A stretch of DNA of 64,000 bases from Rhodococcus koreensis (GTDB taxonomy: Bacteria; Actinomycetota; Actinomycetes; Mycobacteriales; Mycobacteriaceae): NCBI RefSeq assembly GCF_900105905.1, contig NZ_FNSV01000005.1, positions 4,774,001-4,838,000 of the forward strand, given 5' to 3'. The notes below the pieces were generated by a model. It saw only the letters and a list, made by a program, of their open reading frames with translations. It had not been told where the DNA came from and ran no database searches. The first letter of the stretch is position 1. Every line of letters starts with the position of its first letter. This document shows positions 28,701 to 36,903 of this stretch, one piece after another. The translations under genes and the position numbers were made by a program.

Positions 28701-29112
28701 GTCGACGCCCGGAAACCAACCCACCGTCATCGGCAGACGAACGACCGAAATCGACGAAGACTCCCAGATCCGGCTGCTCCTGACCGCCCACGCCTACGCC
28801 CAAGCCTGCACCCGAGTCGAGGCGGTGGTGCGGACACTCGAAACAGCGCGGCGACCGCGGGCCCTCCTCGAGGCGAGGATGCTGCACGCCCAGTGCCTGG
28901 CCGCCGCGGGAAGGGTCATGGACGCGAAACAAGTCCTCATTCCCGTTGCCGCCGACTGCGCCGAATACGGCCTGCCCCGACTGGTTGCCGACGGCGGCGA
29001 ACTCGTCACCGCACTCCTCACCGGGATCGCCGACGATCAACGCCACGGCCGCTGGCGGCCCGAATGGCCGTCCATCCCGGAGTCCTTCCTTACCCAGACG
29101 CACCCGCACTAG
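25702..29112 (+). CDS. PknK/AcoK-like serine/threonine kinase fused to a STAND ATPase
   Basis: Protein of about 1136 residues. Kinase domain (roughly 20-290): glycine loop IGRGGFGVVYR, VAVKVL lysine, catalytic VHRDVKPANILL near residue 146, LADFGIA, TAPEVL. Then a MalT-like ATPase with Walker A HAPAGYGKSTLAAQW near 360 and Walker B VAVMIDDWHRV, followed by about 450 residues of helical TPR-like repeats. I see no LuxR helix-turn-helix at the C-terminus, unlike MalT. ATG 25702 (MAEFDPF) is preferred; GTG 25672 and ATG 25690 are alternatives. Divergent from the MHS transporter; probably a signal-responsive activator of the ketone pathway. Confidence 0.85.
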   Translation: MAEFDPFATQRDNAGDITAELEAAGFTDLEEIGRGGFGVVYRCRQPHLDRTVAVKVLAADPAPEDLERFLREQRAMGRLSGHPHIVTVLQVGTTAAGRPYLVMPYHRYGSLDATIRRTGPLNWADTLNLGIALAGALEAAHRAGVVHRDVKPANILLTEYGDPQLADFGIARIPGGFETGTGVITGSPAFTAPEVLAGQSPTPASDIYSLGASLFCALTGHAAFERRSGEQLVAQFVRITTEPVPDLRDPAIPAAVTAVIGHAMAAEPTARPHTAAEFGDELRDTQARAGALADVPTVAPESVPVPTETPAGTQRVRRAPPTPATKFRPPTAPKALVRRARLLEALRAARRRRLVLIHAPAGYGKSTLAAQWREVLVSGGTAVAWLSVDNDDNNLVWFLAHLIEAIRRVQPTLGHDLGQVLEDRGADADRYVLTSLVDEVHDRGLPVAVMIDDWHRVTDSATLAALGYLLDNGCHHLQLIVTSRTRSGLPLGRMKVRDELVEVAAADLRFDLDESTRFLVDVNGLALADSELAALTTSTDGWVAALQLASLSLRGRSDAGELIAHLSGRHHAIGEFLAENVLSALEPELLDFLMATSIPERICGDLAGVLADTTRGQALLEEVEERDLFLRSLDDDRDWFRYHHLFAEFLRRRLERDAPEQLARLHRRASDWFANHHALGEAVDHALAAGDDDRAVDLIESHAMNLIESSKMGTVLALVAKLPALLAQNRARLQLIVAWANVLLHRLEPMQASLARVEAALDEHTLTEAQVIDLRVEAAVIADVGRCHADVIDGAGEQVRECLTRPNTLPPFVVAAAADVTSFADICTFDFDAARRLQNWARPYHQQTRGPHFGMIGHCFAGIAANELLDITAAEDHFRAAWDLAVSTVGVHSYAAQLSGALLGDLLYQQGTIDEAERLLDASYRLGAEGGVVDFMLASYGTGARIKALRGDMPAAAQRLDEGADTARKLSLPRLAARIDNERIRCGWEPGTEFHSRTERSTPGNQPTVIGRRTTEIDEDSQIRLLLTAHAYAQACTRVEAVVRTLETARRPRALLEARMLHAQCLAAAGRVMDAKQVLIPVAADCAEYGLPRLVADGGELVTALLTGIADDQRHGRWRPEWPSIPESFLTQTHPH

Positions 29113-29168
29113 CGTCCCGGAGTGCGCCTCTCACCGAAGAAACGCATGTGGCGGGCCGGTCAGCGCTG

Positions 29169-29545
29169 TTACTGCACGGCCGAAACCTCGGGGAGTGAGG
29201 GCAGCGGCCGGGATGCGACGTCCCGTGCCTCGTCCGGGGCGACGCCGACCATGCACAGCATCGCCTGGGCGAAGACTTCGTCGGTGCGGTCCTGTGCCGG
29301 CACTGGCACCACGTGATGGAGGGTCGACAGCAGAGCGCCGAATACGCACGCCGTGGCTATCTCGACATCGGGAATCGTGAAGCTTCCGCTGTCCACGCCC
29401 TTGCGCAGGTCGCGGGCGGCCCGGGGGCCGAGGATGTCGATCAGCTTGGGGTGGGCCACGCCGAGGCGCACCACGAACCACCCCCACAGGGGACTGATCG
29501 CATGGCGCACGAGGTGCCACAGCGACGAGGAAACACCTCGGCGGC
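29169..29545 (-). pseudogene. TetR-family regulator remnant (C-terminal part only)
   Basis: The frame encodes only the ligand domain end of a TetR-type regulator: SLWHLVRHAISPLWGWFVVRLG, AHPKLIDILGPRAARDLRKGVDSGSFTIPDVEIATACVFGALLSTLHHV, ending ARDVASRPLPSLPEVSAVQ. No helix-turn-helix precedes it; upstream the frame runs into the end of the GntR gene at 29633. No ribosome site or credible start is seen. I treat it as the leftover of a regulator whose 5' half was deleted. Confidence 0.7.
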
Positions 29546-29632
29546 GCCGGGCAGCCTCGGCGACCGCTCCTGGGCGCGAGCGCGTTTCGATATCGTCCGG
29601 GCGCCCGTGGGCGTCTGACGTCCGATCCCGGA

Positions 29633-30418
29633 TCAGCGGACCGCGTTGCCGAGGTCGACCGTGCTCACGTCGACCTCCAGCGGGATGATGTCGCTGCGCA
29701 CCCAGGTTTCGTAGACGTCGTACCGGAGACCTTCGGGCGTCCAGGACGTCGAGCGGATGCACAACATGGGTTCGTTCTCGTCGATCGCCAGCGCCTCGGC
29801 GATCTCCGGCGTCGGCCTGGCGGCGCGGATGATGCGGTTGGCGCCGCCCAGGCTGAATCCCGCGTTCGTCAGCAGTGTCGTCAGCGACGCCTCGCCGGCG
29901 AGCACGTCGGTCGCGGACGCCAGGACCGGAGTCAGGATCGGCGGGCTGTAATTGGTACTGAACAGTGCGGGCGTGCCGTCGAGGGAGCGAACCCGCACCA
30001 ACTCGAAACCCACTGTCTCGCTCGGCAGATTCAGCGCCTGGCAGACGTGGTCGGGAAAGGTGGCAGTTCCCGAGCGCAGCACCCGGGTGCTCACCGACCG
30101 GTTCTGGTGGCCCATCGCATTCTCGAGGAAGCCTTCCTTGCCCTGGATGACCCAACCGGTGCCGTCCTTGGGGGCGCTGGCGAACACTCCGCGGTTCGGG
30201 ATTCGCTGAGCGACCCCGCGAGATTCCAGGAACTGCAGAGCCTGACGGACGGTGGCCCGCGACAGTTCGAACTGGACGGAAAGCTCGTTCTCGCTGGGCA
30301 GCTTGGCTCCGCGGGCGATGGCCCCCGACGAGATCCGACCCTCCAGCACGGACGCCAGCTGCTGGTAGTACGGCACAACCGACTGCCGATCGATCGAACC
30401 CTCGGTACTCGTAGTCAC
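29633..30418 (-). CDS. GntR-family regulator, HutC/UTRA subfamily
   Basis: Protein of 261 residues. An N-terminal winged helix-turn-helix (VPYYQQLASVLEGRISSGAIARGAKLPSENELSVQFELSRATVRQALQFLESRGVAQRIPNRGVF, ~15-80) precedes a UTRA ligand domain ending YDVYETWVRSDIIPLEVDVS. UTRA domains bind sugar phosphates or similar small acids. GTG 30418 is preceded by AAAGGAGCCGCTCC. It diverges from the truncated aldolase with an AT-rich palindrome between; the aldolase and sugar isomerase genes were probably its targets. Confidence 0.88.
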   Translation of the reverse strand: MTTSTEGSIDRQSVVPYYQQLASVLEGRISSGAIARGAKLPSENELSVQFELSRATVRQALQFLESRGVAQRIPNRGVFASAPKDGTGWVIQGKEGFLENAMGHQNRSVSTRVLRSGTATFPDHVCQALNLPSETVGFELVRVRSLDGTPALFSTNYSPPILTPVLASATDVLAGEASLTTLLTNAGFSLGGANRIIRAARPTPEIAEALAIDENEPMLCIRSTSWTPEGLRYDVYETWVRSDIIPLEVDVSTVDLGNAVR

Positions 30419-30527
30419 GGAGCGGCTCCTTTCGGCTCACTGATGTCTCGATCGTAGGTGTTGAACGGCCAGGCGTTGTCCACGACCTTGCCCCTTGTCC
30501 ATTCGCGACCCACCCAATAGAGTGCAG

Positions 30528-30550
30528 ATTGTACGTACGATACGTATAAT
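30528..30550. promoter_or_regulatory. GntR-type palindrome with overlapping -10 boxes
   Basis: TACGTA-CGA-TACGTA (30532-30546) is a dyad inside an unusually AT-rich island. A perfect rightward -10 TATAAT lies at 30545-30550 and a leftward TACAAT at 30527-30532. A regulator bound here would block both directions, as expected for the adjacent GntR gene. Confidence 0.6.
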
Positions 30551-30569
30551 CTTATGCGACAGGATCAAG

Positions 30570-31256
30570 GGCCTCGAAACCCCCTCCGCACCGTTCGCCG
30601 CCTGGGCCGACACCGACGTCACCGGATTCATGATGACCCCCGGACAGGTCAAACAAACCGAAAAATTCTTCGCCGAACACCCACACCTGAGCCGCGTACT
30701 CACCATCGACACCTACTACGACGTCACCACCCTCGACGGCGGCGGCTCCCACGAACTGATCACCACTGTCGAAGAAGCCGTCCGCATGGGCGTCGACGCC
30801 GTCAAAATGCTCTTCCCCTGGAACATCTCCCGCAGCGAACGCGCCACCATGTGCGCCCGCGTCGGCAAGATCGTCACCGCCTGCGACGCCTGGGACATCC
30901 CCCTCGTCCTCGAACCGGTCATCATGGGCGCACCCCGCACCGACGACGTCGTCATCCAAGAAGAAAAGGTCGCCCGCATCGCCTACGACCTCGGCGCCCA
31001 CATCATCAAGATCGCCTTCCCCGGCGAGGAACGCACCGCCCGCCTCGTCGACGAACTCCGCGTCCCCCTCGTCATCGCCGGCGGACCACTGGCCGGCGAC
31101 GTCGACGACACCGTCGACGCCATCGGGCAGACCCTGCGCGCCGGCGCCCGCGGAATCATCGTCGGCCGCAACATCTGGCAACGCGAACGCAGCGAAGGCG
31201 AACGCGTGCTCAAGGAGATCGGCACCCTGACCCGGGGCGTCAGCTTCACGTCCTGA
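30570..31256 (+). pseudogene. Class I aldolase (DhnA/LsrF-like), 5'-truncated
   Basis: About 228 residues match the fructose-bisphosphate/deoxy-heptulosonate aldolase type: GFMMTPGQVKQTEKFF, GVDAVKMLFPWN, PLVLEPVIMG, AHIIKIAFPGEE (probable Schiff-base Lys), PLVIAGGPLAGD and AGARGIIVGRNIWQR. The frame has no usual first ~40 residues: homology seems to begin at GLETPSAPF, directly next to the operator/-10 region, and no start with a ribosome site exists before ATG 30630. The missing part normally holds the first barrel strand and an active-site Asp, so the protein is probably inactive or not made. The stop is intact. Confidence 0.6.
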
Positions 31257-31325
31257 GCGGGTGAACGGCAGCGGCGGACGCGTCGGCGAGCCTGCCCGGC
31301 TCGCCGTCGCCGCCGGCCATATGTC

Positions 31326-31355
31326 TTGACAAATAGGGATACTGGAACGTACTAG
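31326..31355 (+). promoter_or_regulatory. Probable sigma-A-type promoter of the isomerase gene
   Basis: TTGACA at 31326-31331 and TACTAG at 31350-31355 with an 18-bp spacer, about 37 bp before ATG 31392. GTAC tetramers at 31349 and 31361 echo the GntR palindrome at 30532 and may be further operator contacts. Confidence 0.5.
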
Positions 31356-31391
31356 TTGTGTACGACGTCTCCCGACAGGAAGTGCACAGCG

Positions 31392-32357
31392 ATGAAAATC
31401 GGACTACTCACCGACTCGGTCAGCCATCTGCCCTTCGACGCTGCACTGGACCTGGCGCGCACCCACGGACTGTCGTCCGTCGAGGTCGCCACGGGAAACT
31501 GGTCGGAGAGTCCGCATGCCGATCTACCCGCCCTCGTGTCGTCCGACGGGGCGAGGGAGGAGTTCCTCGGCAAGATCACGTCCCGCGGTCTGACCCTCAG
31601 CGCTCTCACCGCCAACGGCAACCAACTCCACCCCGTCACCGGGGAGCGGCAGGCCGAAGTCGTCCGCGACACCATCACGGTGGCCAGTGCGCTCGGAGTC
31701 CCGACAGTGGTCCTCATGTCGGGATTGCCGGGCGCCGAGGGTGACTCGTCGCCCAACTGGATCACCACGTCCTGGCCGCCGGAGAACTTGGACATCCTCG
31801 CCTACCAATGGCAGGAGGTGGCAATTCCGTACTGGAAGGAACTCGCCGCCTTCGCGCGCGACGCGAACGTGCGTCTTGCCGTCGAAGCCTGTGGCGCCCA
31901 ACTCGTCCACAACGCGTCGACCCTGCACCGGCTGATCGACAGCGCCGGGGCCGACGTCGTCGGCGCCAATCTCGACCCCTCACACCTCATGTGGATGGGC
32001 GCAGACATCCCCGCCGTCATCCGATCCCTCGGCGAGTCCATCTTCCACGTCCACGCCAAGGACATCCGGATCAACCGGTGGAACGCCGACAACGACGGAC
32101 TGCTCGACACCGTTCCGATCACCACCCCGCACGACCGCGCATGGAACTACGTCACCCTCGGCCTGGGACATCCGGACGGGCAGCAGTTCTGGGCCGACTT
32201 CGTCTACAACCTCCGGTCCGTCGGCTACGACGGCACGCTCAACATCGAGCACGAGGACGCGCTCGTCAGTTCGATCGAGGGCGTAGGCCGGGCGGCCGAA
32301 TTGCTGAACCAGGTGGTGCTCACCGAAACCCCCGACTGGACACCCGCCCGCGTGTAG
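31392..32357 (+). CDS. Sugar-phosphate isomerase/epimerase (AP-endonuclease-2-like TIM barrel)
   Basis: Protein of 321 residues with the xylose-isomerase-like barrel: MKIGLLTDSVSHLPFDAALDLARTHGLSSVEVATGNW at the start, VRLAVEACGAQLVHNASTLHRL, GANLDPSHLMWMGADI and SIFHVHAKDIRI, where the Glu, Asp, His residues form the usual metal site; GTLNIEHEDALV closes the barrel. ATG 31392 has an AGGAAG further upstream. Its position after the GntR and aldolase genes points to sugar or inositol-derivative catabolism; the reaction is not identified. Confidence 0.87.
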   Translation: MKIGLLTDSVSHLPFDAALDLARTHGLSSVEVATGNWSESPHADLPALVSSDGAREEFLGKITSRGLTLSALTANGNQLHPVTGERQAEVVRDTITVASALGVPTVVLMSGLPGAEGDSSPNWITTSWPPENLDILAYQWQEVAIPYWKELAAFARDANVRLAVEACGAQLVHNASTLHRLIDSAGADVVGANLDPSHLMWMGADIPAVIRSLGESIFHVHAKDIRINRWNADNDGLLDTVPITTPHDRAWNYVTLGLGHPDGQQFWADFVYNLRSVGYDGTLNIEHEDALVSSIEGVGRAAELLNQVVLTETPDWTPARV

Positions 32358-32485
32358 GTGGACAACCGTATAGACGGACCGCGTGTTCGCCAGGTAACCC
32401 TTACTCTATGAGCGACAACGGCGCAGACAGTCGACCCGCACAGGTTCGGGCGCCGTGGGAAACCGGGACACCTAGGAGCGCGACC

Positions 32486-33166
32486 ATGCCGCTGGCACCG
32501 TTCGACCCCATCACCGCGATCTACACACCGGCGCACGCCTGGATGTACGAGACCATCGTGGCACCGGCCGTCTACCGCTCACGCCGCGTCATCGACGAGT
32601 ACTTCCTGCCGCATCTCCCCCCGAACGCCCGCATTCTGGACGTCGGATCGGGTGGGGCGCTGTTCACCAAGTACATCGCCGACCAGCGCCCCGACGTGCA
32701 CATTCTGGGCCTCGATCTGTCGCAGGCGCAGATCAAGCGCGCCACCAAACGCATGCGCAGCTACGGCGACCGGGTGCGCTTCGACGTGGGCGACGCCACG
32801 AAGCTCGACTTCGCCGATCAGACATTCGACGGCGTGATCAGCTACGGCTCCATCAAGCACTGGTCGTCGCGCGAGGCCGGCCTCGCCGAGTGCGTGCGCG
32901 TCCTGAAGCCGGGCGGACCGCTGCTGATCACGGATGCGGACCGCAGCACGAGGTTCGAGGACGCCGAGAAGTTCGTCGAGGACTACAAGGCGCCGCGCAT
33001 TCTCGGTCCGGTCAACCTGGCGATCTTCCACACCTGGATCGCCGGGCGCTCGATCAGTCTCGACGAGGCGCGTGACCTCGCGGACCGGATCGAGCTCGAC
33101 GACGCGACCGTAGCGCGCATCACCGACATGCCGCTCGTCATGATTTCCGGTCGCCGGCCGGCGTGA
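32486..33166 (+). CDS. SAM-dependent class I methyltransferase
   Basis: A 226-residue methyltransferase. SAM motif I is ILDVGSGGALFTKYIADQ, followed by ILGLDLSQAQIKRA (acidic loop end), VRFDVGDATKLDFADQTFDGVISYGSIKHW and ECVRVLKPGGPLLITDADR. ATG 32486 is chosen because CTAGGAG lies seven bases upstream; the frame continues to ATG 32408 without a ribosome site. It ends 4 nt before the convergent P450 gene. The substrate is unknown. Confidence 0.85.
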   Translation: MPLAPFDPITAIYTPAHAWMYETIVAPAVYRSRRVIDEYFLPHLPPNARILDVGSGGALFTKYIADQRPDVHILGLDLSQAQIKRATKRMRSYGDRVRFDVGDATKLDFADQTFDGVISYGSIKHWSSREAGLAECVRVLKPGGPLLITDADRSTRFEDAEKFVEDYKAPRILGPVNLAIFHTWIAGRSISLDEARDLADRIELDDATVARITDMPLVMISGRRPA

Positions 33167-33169
33167 ACG

Positions 33170-34399
33170 TCACGGTCGGTCGCCTGCCCGGGCCGGCAGT
33201 GACGCGATGCCGTTGACGAATGCGGAGAGCAGCAGCTCCGGCTCGCCCACCGTGTGGAGTCCGGGGTGGGCGGTGAACAGTTCCTCGAGCATGACCCGCA
33301 GCTCGAGCTTCGCGAGGTTCACGCCCAGGCAGTGGTGGATGTCTTTCGCACCGAAACCGAGCTGCTTGCCCGCGTTCGGGCGGGTGATGTCGAACCGGTC
33401 CGGATCGTCGAAGACGCGCTCGTCGTGGTTCGCGGACAGGTACCACATGACGACCTTGTCCCCGGCTGCGATGTGGGCCCCGCCGATCTCGGTGTCGACG
33501 GTCGCGGTGCGCCGCATGTAGGGCACCGGGGACGCGAAGCGGATCACCTCGTCGATCGTGTTGTCGATGTGGCCGGGAAAGTCGGCGAGCAGCAATTCCT
33601 TCTGGCCGGGGTGCTCGCTGAGCAGGTGCAGCGCCCACGCCAGCGCTTGCCGGGTGGTCTCGTAACCCGCCGTGATCAGCAGGATGACGAACGACCCGAA
33701 CTCCGTCGGCGTGAGGGTCTCCCCGTCGACCATCGTCGACACCAGGCGGGACGTCAGGTCGTCGCCGGGGTCCGCCTTGCGTTTCTCGCCCAGTTCGAGG
33801 GCGTACCCGTAGATCTGACCGAGACCCGCCGCACCGCCGGGGGCGGTGACGAACTCCTGATCCCCACCCCCGGAAATGACGTCGGCGGCCGCCGCCAGGA
33901 TCATCGGCCGGTCGCGCTCCGGGATCCCGAGCAGCTCGCAGATGACCTGCACCGGCAACCGGGTCGCGACCTCGGGGACGAAGTCGAACACCGTATCTCG
34001 GGGCAGGTCGGCGGCGATCTGCGCGGCGTAACCGCGCACCCTCTCGGCGATGCCCCGCACCGACGCGGCGGTGAACGCCGATTGCACGATCCCCCGCAGA
34101 TGCTGGTGCCGGGGGTTGTCCATCGCGATCATCGACATGGCGAACTCGAGGATCTCGACAGGGACGTCGTCGATGGTGAAGCCCTTGGCCGAGGAGAAGA
34201 CCTCCGGGTTCCGGCTCACCGCCAGCACGTCGTCGTAGCCGACGACCGACCAGAAACCCGGACCGTCCGTTTCGGTGTGGAACTCGATAGGCGACCGCTG
34301 ACGAAGCCCCTCGAACAGGGCGCGACGATCCGCGAAGCTGCGGTCCCAGAACACGCGTGTGGCAGGCGAGATGATTCTTTCGGACGCAGAACCCGTCAC
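33170..34399 (-). CDS. Cytochrome P450 (bacterial class I type)
   Basis: Soluble P450 of 409 residues. The I-helix oxygen motif is LLITAGYETTRQAL, the ExxR is DEVIR, the heme loop is LGFGAKDIHHCLGVNLAKLE with Cys357 as heme ligand, and the region RTATVDTEIGGAHIAAGDKVVMWYLSANHDERVF resembles the CYP125/CYP142 or linalool-type branches. It hydroxylates a hydrophobic substrate using an external reductase/ferredoxin, none of which is adjacent. It is convergent with the methyltransferase gene. Confidence 0.92.
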   Translation of the reverse strand: MTGSASERIISPATRVFWDRSFADRRALFEGLRQRSPIEFHTETDGPGFWSVVGYDDVLAVSRNPEVFSSAKGFTIDDVPVEILEFAMSMIAMDNPRHQHLRGIVQSAFTAASVRGIAERVRGYAAQIAADLPRDTVFDFVPEVATRLPVQVICELLGIPERDRPMILAAAADVISGGGDQEFVTAPGGAAGLGQIYGYALELGEKRKADPGDDLTSRLVSTMVDGETLTPTEFGSFVILLITAGYETTRQALAWALHLLSEHPGQKELLLADFPGHIDNTIDEVIRFASPVPYMRRTATVDTEIGGAHIAAGDKVVMWYLSANHDERVFDDPDRFDITRPNAGKQLGFGAKDIHHCLGVNLAKLELRVMLEELFTAHPGLHTVGEPELLLSAFVNGIASLPARAGDRP

Positions 34400-34538
34400 C
34401 GGTCCCCCTCGGTCGGTCGAACAGTCACTGCGACCCTACTGGGCGACCAGCGGTTGCGCAGGTGAGGAATCACCGCAGGTCAACGGCTATCATAGAGTCG
34501 GCCTGCGGTGCGCCGGAGATGAACGGGGAGGACTACCT

Positions 34539-35306
34539 GTGACGTTGAGGCTTCGACTCGGCGACCTGCGGGAGATGCGCGATCATCCGTTGGGGACGAC
34601 CGAAGCAGGGTTCCGGGCCGGCTTGACCCAGCAGGAGGCCTTCACCAGAGGTCGGGGCCCCTTTTCCGGCGACGCCGGGAGCGTCTTCTCCGAACATGAA
34701 CTGTTCGTCACCGCGCCCGACGACGAGGTGCTGGCGGTCGCGACGATCACCGGGGTCCGCGAGTACGACGGCGAGTTGCTCGTCGACGGCGACCTGGTCG
34801 TCGACCACGAGCGGGTGGGGACGCGGCTGCTGATCCGGACCCCCGCCGAGAACGTGTTCTCCTGCGCCGACGAGGAATCGGCGTGGGCAGGCTCGGTCGA
34901 ACGAGCACGGTGGATCTACGTGCGGGCGCTGGTCGAGGTCGCAACCGTCAAGACGGCCTCCTACGACCGTCGGCTCGCGGGCGCGGATCCTGCTGCCGAC
35001 CCCGCAACGACCCTCGCCACCGCCGACGAGACGATGCAGGTGGTGCCCCGGTACGTGATGATCCACCGCAGCGGGAAGCTACGACTCGGCGGCCCGTACG
35101 CCGACGTCGCGGACTGGGACGGGCACGTGGAACCCTGGTCCGACTACGGATACGTCGACTGCCTGCGCCTCGACGACGTCCTGGGCACCAGCGGCGACCT
35201 CGACATCGACGCTCTTCGGCCACTCACCTCGCGGGCGGCCGCCGCGGAACTCCTCGAGTCGCTGGGATGGGACAAGGTCATCCGCCGATTCGTCGAGGCC
35301 CGCTGA
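34539..35306 (+). CDS. Conserved-looking hypothetical protein (255 residues)
   Basis: No family recognised. It starts at GTG 34539 with GGGGAGG seven bases upstream. Visible sequence: LRLRLGDLREMRDHPLGTTEAGFRAGLTQQEAF, EHELFVTAPDDEVLAVATITGVREYDGELLVDGDLVVDH, VPRYVMIHRSGKLRLGGPYADVADWDGHVEPWSDYGYVDCLRLDDVL. There is no signal peptide or membrane segment; it appears soluble and acidic. It is monocistronic between the divergent P450 and the guanine deaminase gene. Confidence 0.72.
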   Translation: MTLRLRLGDLREMRDHPLGTTEAGFRAGLTQQEAFTRGRGPFSGDAGSVFSEHELFVTAPDDEVLAVATITGVREYDGELLVDGDLVVDHERVGTRLLIRTPAENVFSCADEESAWAGSVERARWIYVRALVEVATVKTASYDRRLAGADPAADPATTLATADETMQVVPRYVMIHRSGKLRLGGPYADVADWDGHVEPWSDYGYVDCLRLDDVLGTSGDLDIDALRPLTSRAAAAELLESLGWDKVIRRFVEAR

Positions 35307-35449
35307 CCGTTGCGGTGACCGCCGGGCGCGCAGAATCCGACGCAGACGGCTTGGTCTGTTCGGCCGCGATCCAGGTCTGATCGGTGGCATTGTAGGTGTG
35401 GGCTGTTTTCTCATCGCATGATCCGTTACCACTCGACGGGAGTTCACGC

Positions 35450-36856
35450 ATGGCCACGCACCTCCACCTCGGACACATCTTCCACATCGCAGGCGCGCCG
35501 AAAGTGACCGAAGCCGCGGCCGCCTTGGTTTCGATACCCGACGGCGCCCTGGTGCTGGACGACGATGGGCGAATCGTGTTTTGCGGTGACCGCGCCGAGC
35601 TCCCGTTCGAATACGAGTCCGGCACCGTGTACGACCACCGGCCCGGGTTTCTGCTGCCCGGATTCGTCGACACCCACGTCCATTTCCCTCAGACGTACGC
35701 CGGCGACTCCTACGGCGGCGGGCAACTTCTGGAGTGGCTGACCCTGTGCATGTTCCCGTCGGAGGCGAAGTTCGCCGACCCGGAGTTCGCGCAGCAGGCG
35801 GCCGTCGAGTTCACCAACCGGCGCATCTCGGCGGGCACGACCGCCGCCATGGTGTTCGGTTCGGCGTTTCCGCACGCCCAGGACGCGTTGTTCACCGAGA
35901 CGCAGAAGGCCGGCCTGCGCATCGTGAGTGGCCGCGGAATTCAAACCGTCGGTGACGAAACCGCCCAGCCGTTGATGACGTCCGAAGAGGACGCCATCCG
36001 GCTCACCCGCGAGGAGATCGACAAGTGGCACGGCGCCGACACCGGCGACGTCGACACCGCACTGCTGCACGTGGCGATCATCCCGCGGTTCTCGCTGTCG
36101 GTGACGACGGAGACCTTGAAAAATCTCGGGGAACTCTACGACGAGGTGCGCGACCGCGGGGTGTACGTGCACTCGCATCTCAACGAGAACAACCGTCCCG
36201 GCACCGGCGAGGTCGACTCGACCAAGGAGACGTACCAGGTGAACTCGTACCTGGACACCTACGACGGGAAGTTCCTGCCCGGCTCGGCGGTCGGCGGAAA
36301 GAGCCTGCTCGGCAGGCGCACGATCCTCGCGCACTGCGTGCACTGCCAGGACGTCGAGCTCGAGCGGATGGCCGAGACCGGTACGTCGGTCTCACACTGT
36401 CCGATCTCGCAGCTGTTCCTGGGATCCGGAACGATGCCGTGGAAGCGCACGGTCGCGTCGGGTGTCACCATCTCCGTGGGAACCGATTTCGGCGGCGGCG
36501 ACGAATGGCTGATTCCGCGGGTGCTCGGCGACGCGTTCAAGGTGCACATCACCGAGCCCGGTGACGACGGGGTGTCGATGCATCCCGCCGAGATGCTGTT
36601 CGTCGGCACCCTCGGCGGCGCCCGGGCACTGGACATGGAGAACCGGTTCGGCAACTTCGACCTCGGGAAGGAAGCCGACTTCGTCGTCGTCGACCCGGCG
36701 GGCACACCCGCACTCGACGGGTTGCTGCGCAACGCCTTTCGGTCCGCCGACCCCGAACTCGCCCGCGATCAGACCCTGTTCGCGCTGCTGATGGGGATCC
36801 GCGAGACGTCCATCACCGAGGTGTACGTCGCGGGTAAACGCGCCAAGTCGTCCTGA
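35450..36856 (+). CDS. guaD: Guanine deaminase (amidohydrolase superfamily)
   Basis: A 468-residue enzyme converting guanine to xanthine. The metal-binding amidohydrolase motif is PGFLLPGFVDTHVHFPQTYAGDSYGGGQLLEWL, the guanine-deaminase-typical stretch HSHLNENNRPGTGEVD contains the EN pair, followed by LAHCVHCQDVELERMAETGTSVSHCPISQLFLGSG and GTDFGGGDEW. The length matches the family (about 440-470). ATG 35450 is used; the ribosome site (CGGGAG) is moderate. It stands alone with a strong terminator after it. A role in purine nitrogen salvage is likely. Confidence 0.9.
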   Translation: MATHLHLGHIFHIAGAPKVTEAAAALVSIPDGALVLDDDGRIVFCGDRAELPFEYESGTVYDHRPGFLLPGFVDTHVHFPQTYAGDSYGGGQLLEWLTLCMFPSEAKFADPEFAQQAAVEFTNRRISAGTTAAMVFGSAFPHAQDALFTETQKAGLRIVSGRGIQTVGDETAQPLMTSEEDAIRLTREEIDKWHGADTGDVDTALLHVAIIPRFSLSVTTETLKNLGELYDEVRDRGVYVHSHLNENNRPGTGEVDSTKETYQVNSYLDTYDGKFLPGSAVGGKSLLGRRTILAHCVHCQDVELERMAETGTSVSHCPISQLFLGSGTMPWKRTVASGVTISVGTDFGGGDEWLIPRVLGDAFKVHITEPGDDGVSMHPAEMLFVGTLGGARALDMENRFGNFDLGKEADFVVVDPAGTPALDGLLRNAFRSADPELARDQTLFALLMGIRETSITEVYVAGKRAKSS

Positions 36857-36861
36857 ACCGA

Positions 36862-36896
36862 CGGTGGTGGCCGGCCTTGCGGGTCGGCCACCACCG
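36862..36896. terminator. Bidirectional hairpin terminator
   Basis: CGGTGGTGGCCG pairs with CGGCCACCACCG (12-bp perfect stem, 11-nt loop) between the convergent guanine deaminase and lipoprotein genes. Confidence 0.75.
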
Positions 36897-36903
36897 CGTC
36901 GCC

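Noticed and set aside
30554..31264. Leaderless-looking ATG frame in the truncated aldolase region
   Set aside because: It yields an almost pure Arg/His/Pro protein; the aldolase frame with real motifs is a different one.
32408..32485. Upstream ATG of the methyltransferase adding 26 residues
   Set aside because: No ribosome site before it, whereas ATG 32486 has CTAGGAG at proper distance and starts the conserved fold.
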